Both the position numbers and the translations under genes were made by a program. The notes below the pieces were generated by a model that ran no database searches, was not told the DNA's origin, and worked only from the letters and a program-made list of their open reading frames with translations. A stretch of 58,268 nt of DNA from assembly GCA_018696595.1 (NCBI GenBank), contig JABHQW010000007.1, positions 1 to 58,268 on the forward strand, in the 5' to 3' direction. Source of the stretch: Candidatus Woesearchaeota archaeon. Lineage in GTDB: Archaea > Nanobdellota > Nanobdellia > Woesearchaeales > GW2011-AR9. Below, piece by piece: positions 39,373 to 48,665 of the stretch (its first letter is position 1; each line of letters begins with the position of its first letter).

Positions 39373-39826
39373 CTTCTCTTCGAATAACCTTTACAGCATC
39401 CATCTTAACCGTAATTGGAATTGGAACAGCCGCTTCAAGTAACTCAACAACAATTTCTTCTTTCTGTTTATTAATCCTAATTACTTTAGCATTTTCTCTC
39501 TTAAAAGGACCAGAAATAATTTCAACAATGTCGCCTTTCTTAATATTCATCTCAACTTTAACTTGTTCTAACATATGTTCAATTTCAGGATAAGGAATTT
39601 CATGAGGTAAAGTTCCTCTAGCATAAGGAACGCCTTGCAAAGCAGCGTCAGCAGCTTCTTTAGATTCAGCTTCTACAAAAATGTAACCACGCATACCATG
39701 CGGTCTAATTACTGCATATACTTTAGCTTTAGTGTCACGTTGCAATTTTGAGACGAAAAAGTCTATTACTTGATCTTCTCTGTTTGCAGAGGTTCTAATT
39801 GCGAATATTTTTGTTTGTGCTTCCAT
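39362..39826 (-). CDS. spt5: Transcription elongation factor Spt5 (NusG homologue)
   Basis: 154 residues with the standard archaeal layout: NGN domain (about 5-90, IFAIRTSANREDQVIDFFVS ... GYIFVEAE) and a C-terminal KOW domain (about 95-150, IKKGDIVEIISGPFKRENAK). It binds RNA polymerase with Spt4 to raise processivity and couples to ribosomes. Placed eight bases after secE, the usual archaeal order. Confidence 0.95.
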   Translation of the reverse strand: MEAQTKIFAIRTSANREDQVIDFFVSKLQRDTKAKVYAVIRPHGMRGYIFVEAESKEAADAALQGVPYARGTLPHEIPYPEIEHMLEQVKVEMNIKKGDIVEIISGPFKRENAKVIRINKQKEEIVVELLEAAVPIPITVKMDAVKVIRREDDE

Positions 39827-39833
39827 TTTTTCA

Positions 39834-40022
39834 TTAAAATAATAGTTGTTTGATCAAGAAAATAAAAAACCCAATTAAACCAATAATCAGAATTCCTAAG
39901 CCTGTTACTTTAACAATACTCTTAAATTCTTCCTTATTCGGCTTTTTAGTAATTCTCAAAACCCTGATAGTTTCCTTAAAAAACCGCCTAATTTTATTTG
40001 GTCTAACGTCTTGCTCGATCAT
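39834..40022 (-). CDS. secE: Preprotein translocase subunit SecE/Sec61-gamma
   Basis: 62 residues with an amphipathic cytoplasmic helix (FFKETIRVLRITKKPNKEEF) and one C-terminal membrane segment (GLGILIIGLIGFFIFLIKQL), the typical SecE plan. Part of the SecYEG/beta channel. Lies between ftsZ and spt5 on the same strand. Confidence 0.9.
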   Translation of the reverse strand: MIEQDVRPNKIRRFFKETIRVLRITKKPNKEEFKSIVKVTGLGILIIGLIGFFIFLIKQLLF

Positions 40023-40081
40023 TATTAGCCGTAAACGAGCTAACTGATTTATAAAGTTTACTGTTTTTTATTAGAAAAGAC

Positions 40082-41254
40082 TCACTTCATGAAATCAATC
40101 CCTAGCTCGTTCTCAATAGCTTCCTTCTTTTTACCAAAGAATTGGTTATCAGTTCCAAAGATTTGTTCAGAGTTAACACCAGTTATAATCAACATTGTTC
40201 GTACAGTTTTCTCTAAATCTTTATAGATCTGAGCCCCCCAGATGATTTTAGCTTTAGGATCCAAACTTTCAGAAACTGTTTCTACGATTTTCTTAGATTC
40301 GTCCAGAGTTAAACTTTCTCCGCCAGAGATATTAATCAAAGCACCGGTTGCATTAGAGATGTCAACATCAATTAAAGGGTTATCTAACGCTTTCTGGACA
40401 GACTCATCTGCTCGATTCTCAGAATCAGATTCCCCAACACCAATCAAAGCAACTCCACCTTCACTCATAATAGATTTTACATCAGCAAAATCTAAGTTTA
40501 CAAGTCCAGCCTTAGTAACTAATTCAGCAATACCTTTAACAGAATTTGTCAAAATTTCATCTGAAACCTTAAATGCAGTTTGTAAAGGTAAATGAGGAGC
40601 AATCTCTAACAATTTCTCGTTAGGAATAACAATTAGAGTGTTAATACTTTGTTCCAACTTTTCTAAACCAATTAAAGCATTTTCATGCCGATGAGATCCT
40701 TCCATAGTAAAAGGCATAGTTACAATTCCAACTGCTAAGATACCCATCTTCTTTGCTAAATGAGCCATATAAGGAGCACTACCAGTTCCAGTTCCGCCAC
40801 CTAAGCCACAAGTAATGAAAATTAAGTCTGCACCTTCAATTAGTTTTTTCAGATCATGTTCATTTTCTTTTGCTGCTTCTTCACCAATCTTAGGATTAGA
40901 ACCTGCGCCTAAACCGCCAGTAAGTTCTTTTCCAATCAGCAACTTTTTATCGGAGTTAGTGTATAATAAATCTTGAGCATCAGTATTTAGAGCAATTGTT
41001 TCTACCCCTTTAATTCCAACTTCAGAAATTCTGTTAATAGTGTTATTACCACCACCGCCACAACCAATAACCTTGATTCTGGTCTTGTGTGAAGCAATTA
41101 ATCTTTCTAATTCTTCATCAACATCAAAATTAGCTTTCTTATGAGAAACTTCTTCAGTTCTCATTTGATTAACAGGAGCTGCTTGTGGTCGCTGCTGTGC
41201 TTGTTGATTTTGTTGTGATGATTGATTTTGATTCTGTTCAGTATTGTATTCCAT
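40082..41254 (-). CDS. ftsZ: Cell-division GTPase FtsZ
   Basis: 390 residues. The tubulin/FtsZ motifs are complete: VIGCGGGGNNTINRI, the T4 loop ITCGLGGGTGTGSAP, NEKLLE and the T7 region. The N-terminal 40 residues are Gln/Asn-rich and disordered (NQNQSSQQNQQAQQRPQA), unlike the short leader of most FtsZ. The C-terminus ends in a hydrophobic patch (LGIDFMK) likely to bind partners such as SepF. It forms the division ring. Confidence 0.96.
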   Translation of the reverse strand: MEYNTEQNQNQSSQQNQQAQQRPQAAPVNQMRTEEVSHKKANFDVDEELERLIASHKTRIKVIGCGGGGNNTINRISEVGIKGVETIALNTDAQDLLYTNSDKKLLIGKELTGGLGAGSNPKIGEEAAKENEHDLKKLIEGADLIFITCGLGGGTGTGSAPYMAHLAKKMGILAVGIVTMPFTMEGSHRHENALIGLEKLEQSINTLIVIPNEKLLEIAPHLPLQTAFKVSDEILTNSVKGIAELVTKAGLVNLDFADVKSIMSEGGVALIGVGESDSENRADESVQKALDNPLIDVDISNATGALINISGGESLTLDESKKIVETVSESLDPKAKIIWGAQIYKDLEKTVRTMLIITGVNSEQIFGTDNQFFGKKKEAIENELGIDFMK

Positions 41255-41369
41255 TTTAAAATTACCCTCAACCCTTTTTTAATGTATTACTGATATGAGA
41301 ACTAATTTATAAAGATTATTGTGCTGTGAAAACTACTAACCATGTTGTTATGATATGAAAGAAAGAATC

Positions 41370-41981
41370 CTAAAAACGGAAAGAAAAAGAATCTATTGGT
41401 ATTGGCGCCGGTGTTGGTGCAGGAGAAAGTAAATCTTTCAATTTTTCACCCGTTCTTTTCCACACAGTTTTCTCTGGAGGGTCTGGCATATCTGCTTTTG
41501 AAGTATATTCTGCAATGTTGTAAGGAATAAATGATAAACCCGTAGTGTAAAAAATAGCGGCACCAGAGTAACTAAAAAAGTCTTGTTTTGTTGAATCCAT
41601 CCCCAACAAGTAATTTCCTCCTAAAAAAAGAAAAGGCATATACACTGACAATTGTGTTAACCTAAGTAATTTTGGAACCCATTTTGGTTGTCCGCCCGCT
41701 TCCTGTTGTATTCCTTCTTCCAGAGGAGAAGAACAATCAGGGTGAGAGTAATTTTCGTATGACAAAGCCCCATAAAGAAATCCCACGGGACTACCCCCTA
41801 AAACAGTTAACCCAAAGCCCCAAGTAGAAATCTTGTAACAACTCTTAACAAGATCTTTATAACTTCTCCCAGTCATCTGTTGATAGGCTTTCCCCACTTG
41901 AGCAATAGATTTAATTAGAATATTATCTAGTTTAGTTAAAGGACTTCCATCTTCGGGATAAAATTGATCTTCTAAGGACAC
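41370..41981 (-). CDS. Membrane protein of unknown function
   Basis: 203 residues from a GTG start, with about four hydrophobic segments (GFGLTVLGGSPVGFLYGALS, LSVYMPFLFLGGNYLLG, SGAAIFYTTGLSFIPYN) and a Pro-rich C-terminus (LSPAPTPAPIPIDSF). No family recognised. Confidence 0.6.
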   Translation of the reverse strand: MSLEDQFYPEDGSPLTKLDNILIKSIAQVGKAYQQMTGRSYKDLVKSCYKISTWGFGLTVLGGSPVGFLYGALSYENYSHPDCSSPLEEGIQQEAGGQPKWVPKLLRLTQLSVYMPFLFLGGNYLLGMDSTKQDFFSYSGAAIFYTTGLSFIPYNIAEYTSKADMPDPPEKTVWKRTGEKLKDLLSPAPTPAPIPIDSFSFRF

Positions 41982-42068
41982 ATTTCATAAAATCCAAGAA
42001 TATTTTATAAAACTTTGGGCGATAACTACTTAATAGAGATAACGATTAAAAGAGAAGTTAGAACACTA

Positions 42069-42839
42069 TCATTTCAACATTTCATGTAACTTTACTGATT
42101 CTTCCAAATACCCTTGTGCTGCCAAGAAATCTGTTGCTTGAGAAAGTAATTGTTTATTTCTGGTAGCATGTTGTTCAATTAAAGCAATTACTGCTTTTGC
42201 CCCGACATCATAACGATTTCCACCGATGTAATGAGGAGAAATACTTAATTGTTCATCTCTTTGGATTAATCCCTTATGATGAGATAAACAACGATCAATT
42301 ATTCGATCAACTGGCCTTAATAGCCCACCAAAATTTAATGAATTCGCTAACTGATTGGCAACATAAGATCCTTTTTTTCTTGCCACACTGATATCTTCCC
42401 AAGAAAGAGATTTATATTCTTTAGAGTTATTCTTAATTGCTAAATCATATTCAATGACTTTGTCTTTATGATAATCTTCAAGGGAAGTATATTCAAGATA
42501 ATCACCTGCACAATCCCGCCAGTGCTCTTGTAAAAAAGAACGATCTGTTTCATCATCATAATCCCAATAATCTTGGTGTATTCCACTAAGTAATTTAAGC
42601 AATTCATCATAATGGGTATTAACACATTCCTCTATACTTTCTCTTCCTTCTTGTGTTTCTTTAAGAACATTAAAGAACCAAGCATTGCTATCTTTAGTTA
42701 GATCAACAGCATAAGGGATAACTTGTCCTTCACTACCCAAAGCAGTAGAGTTAGCAATCGCATAAACAAAAGATTGTGCAATAGGTTCAAGTCCATCTAA
42801 TATTGTTCTCTGAATCTCAATAGGTAAAGTATCTGTCAT
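42069..42839 (-). CDS. Unknown soluble helical protein
   Basis: 256 residues, acidic, helical. Segments such as EEHWRDCAGDYLEYTS-type (HWRDCAGDYLEY) and RPVDRIIDRCLSHHKG carry scattered Cys/His but no recognised motif. It is divergent from the TrmB-like regulator, sharing the region 42840-42930 with its dyad, so it may be a target of that regulator. Confidence 0.55.
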   Translation of the reverse strand: MTDTLPIEIQRTILDGLEPIAQSFVYAIANSTALGSEGQVIPYAVDLTKDSNAWFFNVLKETQEGRESIEECVNTHYDELLKLLSGIHQDYWDYDDETDRSFLQEHWRDCAGDYLEYTSLEDYHKDKVIEYDLAIKNNSKEYKSLSWEDISVARKKGSYVANQLANSLNFGGLLRPVDRIIDRCLSHHKGLIQRDEQLSISPHYIGGNRYDVGAKAVIALIEQHATRNKQLLSQATDFLAAQGYLEESVKLHEMLK

Positions 42840-42876
42840 AAATAATCATTTGAGGGAAGTCTTATATAAACTCTCG

Positions 42877-42898
42877 TTGTCTTATAATAAAACGACAA
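42877..42898. promoter_or_regulatory. Dyad in divergent promoter region
   Basis: TTGTC and GACAA are separated by 12 bases that include TTATAATAAA. It lies between two divergent genes, overlapping likely TATA elements (CTTATATAAAC at about 42860 for the minus gene, TTTATAAAAC at about 42900 for the plus gene). A binding site of the TrmB-like regulator is plausible but unproven. Confidence 0.4.
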
Positions 42899-42930
42899 GT
42901 TTATAAAACAGAATAAGATTACAATTAGAG

Positions 42931-44049
42931 ATGCAAAAGGAAAAGATATTACAAAACTTCGGATTAACAGAAGCAGAAGTTAAATTATATTTAGAACTTC
43001 TAAAAGCAGGAGAAGCTACAGCAACAGAATTATCAAAAGAAACTAATACAAACCGAACTTTTACTTATGACCGGTTAAAGAAACTTTTAGATTCTGGTTT
43101 AGTAAGTTACGTCGTTAAAGATAATAAAAAATATTTCAAAGCAGCTGAGCCAAATCATTTATTAGGAATAATTAAAGAAAGAGAAGAACAAGTCAAATCA
43201 ATTCTCCCAGAATTAGAGAAATTAAAGAGACCACGCCAAGAAGGTCCAAAAGTTGAACTGTTCTCCTCAAAGAAAGGGATTAGAACTGTTCTTAATTTGA
43301 TTCTTAAAGAGAAAAAAGAAGTTCTCATTCACGGCTCAATTACGCGCTTTCAACAAATCATGGAAGAATACTATGAGATATGGAATAAAAGAAGAGAGAA
43401 AGAAAAGATTAAAGCAAGAATTCTTACTAATGAAGATGTAGAATTGCCGTTAGCAAAAGTAGACCTGTTAGCAGAAGAAGAAAAATCAAACATTACAACA
43501 TTTACTTTTGGCAATAAAGTAATCGTTGCTTTGTGGTCAGACGTCCCAGTAGCAATTTTTATTGAGAGTAAAGAAATAGCAAAAGATAACACTTCACTTT
43601 TCAATAACTTATGGAACCGAGAGATTAAAATTTACTCAGGTGTTGCAGGCATCAGAAGAGCGTGGATGGAATTAGTATCTCAAAAATCAAAAGAATTGGT
43701 GGGCTATGGCTTCTCTTGGGACTTAGCTCAGATTTATGGCCGAGAGTTCAGTAATAAATGGCACCAACAAAGGACTAAAAAACAAATCCCCGCAAGAATA
43801 ATTTCTTACGACAACTCCAATTCAAGAAAATACTTTGATGTGAGAATGATGGAACATAAGAAGTTCAACATTCAGTTTCTAGATAAAGACCTCTGTGGAC
43901 CTGCTTGTATTACTCTCTCTGATAACTTAATTGTAGAGTTCTTATACACAGAAAAAAAGTTTAGAGTGATTGTAAGTAAGAATAAAGAGATGATAAAGGT
44001 TTATAGAAAATACTTTGAAACGTTATGGAAAAAGATAAAGAAAGAATAA
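42931..44049 (+). CDS. TrmB-family transcriptional regulator with duplicated sensor domain
   Basis: 372 residues. An N-terminal winged helix (about 1-70: NFGLTEAEVKLYLELLKAGE and TELSKETNTNRTFTYDRLKK) is followed by a short coiled coil. Then come two similar alpha/beta modules, both with a hydrophobic strand and a closing '...N(L)W' helix: ALWSDVPVAIFIESKE...LFNNLW and EFLYTEKKFRVIVSKNKE...YFETLW. TrmB proteins regulate sugar or central metabolism genes; a duplicated sensor is unusual but known among PLD-like TrmB proteins. The ligand is unknown. Confidence 0.82.
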   Translation: MQKEKILQNFGLTEAEVKLYLELLKAGEATATELSKETNTNRTFTYDRLKKLLDSGLVSYVVKDNKKYFKAAEPNHLLGIIKEREEQVKSILPELEKLKRPRQEGPKVELFSSKKGIRTVLNLILKEKKEVLIHGSITRFQQIMEEYYEIWNKRREKEKIKARILTNEDVELPLAKVDLLAEEEKSNITTFTFGNKVIVALWSDVPVAIFIESKEIAKDNTSLFNNLWNREIKIYSGVAGIRRAWMELVSQKSKELVGYGFSWDLAQIYGREFSNKWHQQRTKKQIPARIISYDNSNSRKYFDVRMMEHKKFNIQFLDKDLCGPACITLSDNLIVEFLYTEKKFRVIVSKNKEMIKVYRKYFETLWKKIKKE

Positions 44050-44056
44050 AGAAAAA

Positions 44057-44752
44057 TTAGTTTTTATTTTCAGATTTAACTTCTCCCTTCTTCTCAGCTG
44101 CTTTGACAAACTTAACTTCTTTCAATTTAGTTAACTCAGCTAACTTTTGACTAATAGCTTCAGTAAACTGTTCAGGAAGATCCATTGGCAACTTGATTTC
44201 TGCTTTATCTTCGTTAACTGTAACATCAATTTTATCTCCAGGCATTTTCATTGAAGTTGTTAAAAAAGATTTAATCTGTTCAGGAACATCAGTTACTTTA
44301 CGGATAACATTGACAGTATAAACAACTTCTTTTCCTGCCAGAGGGTGATTAAAATTAACAATAACTCTTCCACCAGAAACTCTGGAAACAGTTCCAACTT
44401 TACCATCAGCATCAATTTGCATCCCAGGTTGAGGTTGCATGTTATGTTCTTTGAAAGCAGAGATTGGCATGATTCTCATTTTCTTTACATCTCGCTTACC
44501 GAAAGCTTCTTCAGCAGAAAGTTTAACATCATGATTTTTGCCGATTTCCTTATCAACTAACTGAGCATCTAAGCCAGGAAGAATTTGTTTTTCTCCAACA
44601 CAAATAACTGCAGGAGCAAAGTTAGCTTTCTCGTTATTAAAACCATTTTCTTTAGCAACTGCTTCAATAGTAGTGTCGAAAACAGTACCATCAGTTAGTT
44701 TCCCAGTATAATTTAATTCAATAAAATCATGTTCTTTAATTGTTTCAGTCAT
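44057..44752 (-). CDS. FKBP-type peptidyl-prolyl isomerase (SlyD-like, archaeal)
   Basis: 231 residues. FKBP core with an inserted IF domain: DFIELNYTGKLTDGTVFDTT, ILPGLDAQLVDKEIGKNHDV, and NFNHPLAGKEVVYTVNV; this is the archaeal long FKBP type with a C-terminal extra domain (about 160-231). It acts as a chaperone and prolyl isomerase in the cytoplasm. Confidence 0.92.
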   Translation of the reverse strand: MTETIKEHDFIELNYTGKLTDGTVFDTTIEAVAKENGFNNEKANFAPAVICVGEKQILPGLDAQLVDKEIGKNHDVKLSAEEAFGKRDVKKMRIMPISAFKEHNMQPQPGMQIDADGKVGTVSRVSGGRVIVNFNHPLAGKEVVYTVNVIRKVTDVPEQIKSFLTTSMKMPGDKIDVTVNEDKAEIKLPMDLPEQFTEAISQKLAELTKLKEVKFVKAAEKKGEVKSENKN

Positions 44753-44796
44753 TTTAAGTTTCTTTTTAATTTAATCTTTATAAGTTTTACTGGGAA

Positions 44797-45045
44797 TTAT
44801 TTATTGTCTAAGTGATTTTGAATTGTAGTTCTATAATCTGTGATGGTGTTTGCCATCCTCCTATAACCATCAAGCACTAAACCCAGCCCACCCAAAGTAG
44901 TGACAACTTCAGCTATAATTGCATAATCACCCTGAAAATCAAAGATTTGTTTAGCAAAAATTACAACTCCCCCTATTGTTGCTTCAGAAACGTATGCCCA
45001 AGGTTTAGATTCTTTTTTCAATACTTTCTCAAGCGTTTCTGTCAT
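44797..45045 (-). CDS. Small protein with hydrophobic middle
   Basis: 82 residues. A hydrophobic stretch (about 20-60: ATIGGVVIFAKQIFDF, IIAEVVTTLGGLGLVLDGY) suggests one or two membrane segments. It starts four bases inside the end of the cytidylate kinase gene, so it is translationally coupled. In size and glycine pattern it resembles the 168-residue protein at 51940. Function unknown. Confidence 0.55.
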   Translation of the reverse strand: MTETLEKVLKKESKPWAYVSEATIGGVVIFAKQIFDFQGDYAIIAEVVTTLGGLGLVLDGYRRMANTITDYRTTIQNHLDNK

Positions 45046-45581
45046 TTTCTTTCCTCGATAAATTTAATTATTTTCTCTGCCACTTCTTCGGCAGGAATTC
45101 CAGTTGTATCAACAACCAAATCATAATTGTTATGGTCATAATAGTTAAGGTTATAATAATCTTGATAACGTTTAATTTCAGATGCTCTTCTGTTTTTAAT
45201 ATTTTCTAAAGTGGAGTTTAAATCTGTATTATATTTCTCATCTTTCCGATCTTCTTTAAAGATTCTCCTAGCTGCTTCTTCATCACTAACGTCTAAGAAT
45301 ATTTTAACAGAATTGGGAATGAAATGCCATCCTAAACGAGCATCAATAATAAAATTGTCTTCTTCTTTTCCTAATTGAATTTGTCGCTCATCTATTTCTT
45401 CATCAATCAACTTATCTGTTTCTGCTAATTTACTTAATTCCAAAAGACTGACTCCTCTTTTTGCAGCAATCTCTCGCATCAGACCACCACTAGAATAATG
45501 TTTAAGATTAAACTTTTCAACTAGAATCTTGGCAACTGTACTTTTTCCTGAACCTAATGCTCCAGAGATTGTAATTATCAT
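45042..45581 (-). CDS. cmk: Cytidylate kinase, archaeal type
   Basis: 179 residues. P-loop ISGALGSGKSTVAKIL, SSGGLMREIAAKRG, NFIIDARLGW, and FKEDRKDEKYNTDL: the archaeal Cmk pattern, where 'GxLMRxxAxxxG' and the arginine pair bind CMP. It phosphorylates CMP/dCMP. The gene is coupled to the small membrane protein downstream. Confidence 0.93.
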   Translation of the reverse strand: MIITISGALGSGKSTVAKILVEKFNLKHYSSGGLMREIAAKRGVSLLELSKLAETDKLIDEEIDERQIQLGKEEDNFIIDARLGWHFIPNSVKIFLDVSDEEAARRIFKEDRKDEKYNTDLNSTLENIKNRRASEIKRYQDYYNLNYYDHNNYDLVVDTTGIPAEEVAEKIIKFIEERK

Positions 45582-45655
45582 AGTTTAAGCATAATTATAA
45601 CTCCTTAATAAAGTTTATTGCTAGAAATTAAAAAAAATTAAAAAAAATAAAAGAA

Positions 45656-47332
45656 TTATCTCCTCTTCTTTAAAACCAAAGCAACTATTGAGCCAAAGAC
45701 TACAAGAGTTACAAAGAGAGTTAACCAGATTAGCACATTAGATTTCTGAACAACAGGAATTACACATTGATGATTATCAATGATCTGCCCTTCTCCACAA
45801 ACTAATTTAACACACTTTTCAGACTTACAATACTCATCAGCAGCACAACCATCGTTGCTTAAACATTCTGGTTCTACTTCTTCAGGTTCTGGGGCTTTAT
45901 CAACACAAACATAGTTCTGGCAAATCTTTTCATCCCAACAATGTTCATCCTTAGTACATTGAGTTGGACTAGATGAAACTGGTTTAATAACACATTTGTC
46001 CTTCTCACAAACTTTCCCGCTACTACAATCATTGTCTTTGACACATTCTTTGCTACTTTCAGAGGAATCTGAACCGCCATCCCCATCATCATCATCATCT
46101 TCAACAATCTTAACCATACAAACCCCTTCTTGACATTCTTCTCCTTCTGCACAATTGTTATCATTAGCACAAATTTCTGTACAATCTGGAATTAAATTTG
46201 TATTTTTATCTAACGCCTCACCAAGCGGTTTCTTAGTAACTAACAAGTTTATTTGAGTCGTGTCAATACTACTATAATCACCATCACAATCAAAATCAAT
46301 AAATTCTAAAGTGGTTCTCCAACAATCAGGTCTTGTAACAGGTTCAGAATTTAAACCTTCAAAAATCAATACACTACATTGAAGATCTATAACATTAACA
46401 TTTCCATCAAGATTTGTATCTCCGTAATCATATTTAGAAGTTATAAGACAATCTTCACAATAATCATTCTTAACATCACATTCTTCATCTCCTTCAATGA
46501 TTTCATCTCCACAAATTGGGCCTTCTTCTTTACAGTCTGGAATTTGGTTAGTGTTTTTATCTAATGCTTCACCCAGTACATCATTACTAACTAATGAAGT
46601 TACTTGAGTTAAATCTACAGTGGTAACATCTTCATCACAATCAAAATCAATAAAATCTAAAGAAGTTTTTAAACACGCAGCTACGGATTCATCAGTAGTC
46701 CAATCTTGAAAAACTAAAACCATACATTGTAAATCAACTGCATCAACATTTCCATCTAAATTCAAATCACCAAACGCAAATTCAGAGGTTAATTGACAAT
46801 CATTACAAAAAAGATTATCCGAATCACATTCTTCAGAAATTTCTACAATATTATTACCACAAACCGCAGGCATACAAAGATTATCAATACATCCTTCATT
46901 TTCTGCACAATCAGCATTACTATCACAATGTTCTTTGCAGTCTGGAATTAAGTTTGTATTTTTATCTAGTTCTGACCCTAAAGCTTTTTTACTAACCAAT
47001 AAACTCACTTGAGTGAGATCAACATTGGTCATATCACCATCACAATCAAAATCAACAAAATCTAAAGAGGTTTGCAAACATGCAACTGGATCCTCGTCAC
47101 CAGCCCCTTGAAGAACTAAAACCATACATTGTAAATCAACAGAGTTAGTACTTCCATCTAAGTTCAAATCCCCGTACTTAAAATCAGCAGTGAGTTGACA
47201 GCTATTACACAAAGCATTTTCTGAATCACATTCTTCTTCTAATTCAATAATATTGTTGCCACATTCTGCGTAAACTGTAAAACTAAGTAAAGTTAACATG
47301 AGAAATAATAAAACTAATAATTTGCCTTTCAT
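45656..47332 (-). CDS. Surface protein with dockerin-like repeats and Cys-rich modules
   Basis: 558 residues. Signal peptide (MKGKLLVLLFLMLTLLSFTV), then three repeats of about 125-130 residues, each with CGNNIIE..EECD, GDLNLDG...VDLQCMVLV, FDCDGD...VDLTQV..LV and LDKNTNLIPDC. The GDxNxDGxxxxxDL segments are the calcium-binding form of dockerin-I/EF-hand loops. After an acidic spacer come short Cys modules (KDNDCSSGKVCEKDKC and similar) and a C-terminal membrane anchor (WLTLFVTLVVFGSIVALVLK) with RR tail. Likely exported and membrane-anchored, possibly for adhesion or cell contact. Confidence 0.85.
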   Translation of the reverse strand: MKGKLLVLLFLMLTLLSFTVYAECGNNIIELEEECDSENALCNSCQLTADFKYGDLNLDGSTNSVDLQCMVLVLQGAGDEDPVACLQTSLDFVDFDCDGDMTNVDLTQVSLLVSKKALGSELDKNTNLIPDCKEHCDSNADCAENEGCIDNLCMPAVCGNNIVEISEECDSDNLFCNDCQLTSEFAFGDLNLDGNVDAVDLQCMVLVFQDWTTDESVAACLKTSLDFIDFDCDEDVTTVDLTQVTSLVSNDVLGEALDKNTNQIPDCKEEGPICGDEIIEGDEECDVKNDYCEDCLITSKYDYGDTNLDGNVNVIDLQCSVLIFEGLNSEPVTRPDCWRTTLEFIDFDCDGDYSSIDTTQINLLVTKKPLGEALDKNTNLIPDCTEICANDNNCAEGEECQEGVCMVKIVEDDDDDGDGGSDSSESSKECVKDNDCSSGKVCEKDKCVIKPVSSSPTQCTKDEHCWDEKICQNYVCVDKAPEPEEVEPECLSNDGCAADEYCKSEKCVKLVCGEGQIIDNHQCVIPVVQKSNVLIWLTLFVTLVVFGSIVALVLKKRR

Positions 47333-47452
47333 TTAAATACACCTCTTTTGTGTTAAGAAAATACTTTTATGTTTATATAATTATTGTCTTTATCAGCTCT
47401 TATGGAATTGTATTATCTTTTAAATTAAAAACAAAAGTAAGAAAAATAAAGT

Positions 47453-47854
47453 TCAATTTTTATTAAAATAACCAAGAGCTAACAAACAGTTAACCTCTCC
47501 TGGATTTGTTTGAACTAATGCAAAATATTGATCACCTAATTGTTCAACTTTTTGTACTAACGGATCCTCTGCAGGAAGCTGAGAAATGGTTTGATGGAAG
47601 TCCCATAAATATTGGTCTAAAGACTGTTTTTGAAGAGGTTCTGCCGCATCTTTTAATAGGGTAGAGTTTTCTTGAGTGAATGACCCATAATTTCTAATTA
47701 TTTCTTCTTGTATTCTATATCTAACATCCGATGAATCTAATTGTTCCTCAGTTTTAATCTTAAATGAACCACTATTAACGGGTTCTAAAACCCCCCACTT
47801 GGACCAAAAACTAGTAGTATCAAAAACATATTCTGTTTGTTGTGAATCTGTCAT
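47453..47854 (-). CDS. Unknown soluble protein
   Basis: 133 residues, acidic and Gln-rich, no signal peptide. Segments TTSFWSKWGVLEPVNSGSFK and DQYLWDFHQTISQLPAEDPL carry aromatic residues but no recognised motif. Function unknown. Confidence 0.55.
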   Translation of the reverse strand: MTDSQQTEYVFDTTSFWSKWGVLEPVNSGSFKIKTEEQLDSSDVRYRIQEEIIRNYGSFTQENSTLLKDAAEPLQKQSLDQYLWDFHQTISQLPAEDPLVQKVEQLGDQYFALVQTNPGEVNCLLALGYFNKN

Positions 47855-47893
47855 TTTTAGTTTACTTCTTCAAAAATTTATAAATGTTATGAT

Positions 47894-48589
47894 TCATCTT
47901 ACTTTCTCATAATCAGAATCCTTTAAATCAGAAACGTAATTCTTGCCCCACTCTTTAATCCAAAAGAAAGTGGCTTTGGTTAAACCCCATTGCTGGAATC
48001 TTCGCATAGAAGTAGTTACGTTAGTATCAAGACATTTGAATTTCTTTTTCGTGTGTCTCTTCAAATCAATAATTAACTTACGATGTTCTTTAACAACAAT
48101 CTCTGGATAACCATTTACAGCATGGAAATCTTCTTTCCTACAGATTAAAGCACCACTACATCCTTGATACAGTTTTGTTCGATGATAGAAGTTCTTAAAT
48201 CCAAGAGCAAACTTAAATTTCATTTTCTGATCATCCGGAATTGCTCTTGTTGTTGCTACAGAATACTCTTCTGTAAACTGATCTTTGATTTTTTGTAAGG
48301 AATCTTCTTCTAAGGTTGTATCTGCATCTAAAAAAAGAAAAATTTCCCCATTAGCAAATTTAGAACCAAAATTTCTAGCTTTGGAAACATTCGCTTCACT
48401 AATTGAAAAGAATTTAGTTTTATCATTAGTTCTTTTCTTAACAAGATCCTCAGTTCCGTCCGTACAACCATTAGCCACAACAACGGTTTCATAATTCTGA
48501 TAGGTTTGATTTTTAATAGAATGTAACGTTTTTCTAATATAGTTCTCTTCGTTATGTGCAGGAATTATGATAGATATTTTTGGATCCAT
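47894..48589 (-). CDS. Family 2 glycosyltransferase
   Basis: 231 residues of GT-A type: nucleotide-binding start ISIIIPAHNEENYIRKTLHS, VVVANGCTDGTEDL, metal-binding FLFLDADTTLEED (D-x-D), and an acceptor-side region GALICRKEDFHAVNGYPE. It lacks membrane segments. It transfers a sugar from an NDP-sugar, likely for envelope glycans or protein glycosylation. Upstream of it on the same strand is a six-hairpin glycosidase-like gene. Confidence 0.88.
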   Translation of the reverse strand: MDPKISIIIPAHNEENYIRKTLHSIKNQTYQNYETVVVANGCTDGTEDLVKKRTNDKTKFFSISEANVSKARNFGSKFANGEIFLFLDADTTLEEDSLQKIKDQFTEEYSVATTRAIPDDQKMKFKFALGFKNFYHRTKLYQGCSGALICRKEDFHAVNGYPEIVVKEHRKLIIDLKRHTKKKFKCLDTNVTTSMRRFQQWGLTKATFFWIKEWGKNYVSDLKDSDYEKVR

Positions 48590-48665
48590 TAGTCAAAACC
48601 AGTTCTTTTGGGAATTGAGAAGTAACTGCTTTTTAAATAATTGTTGTTCTAGAGAAGCTATATTT

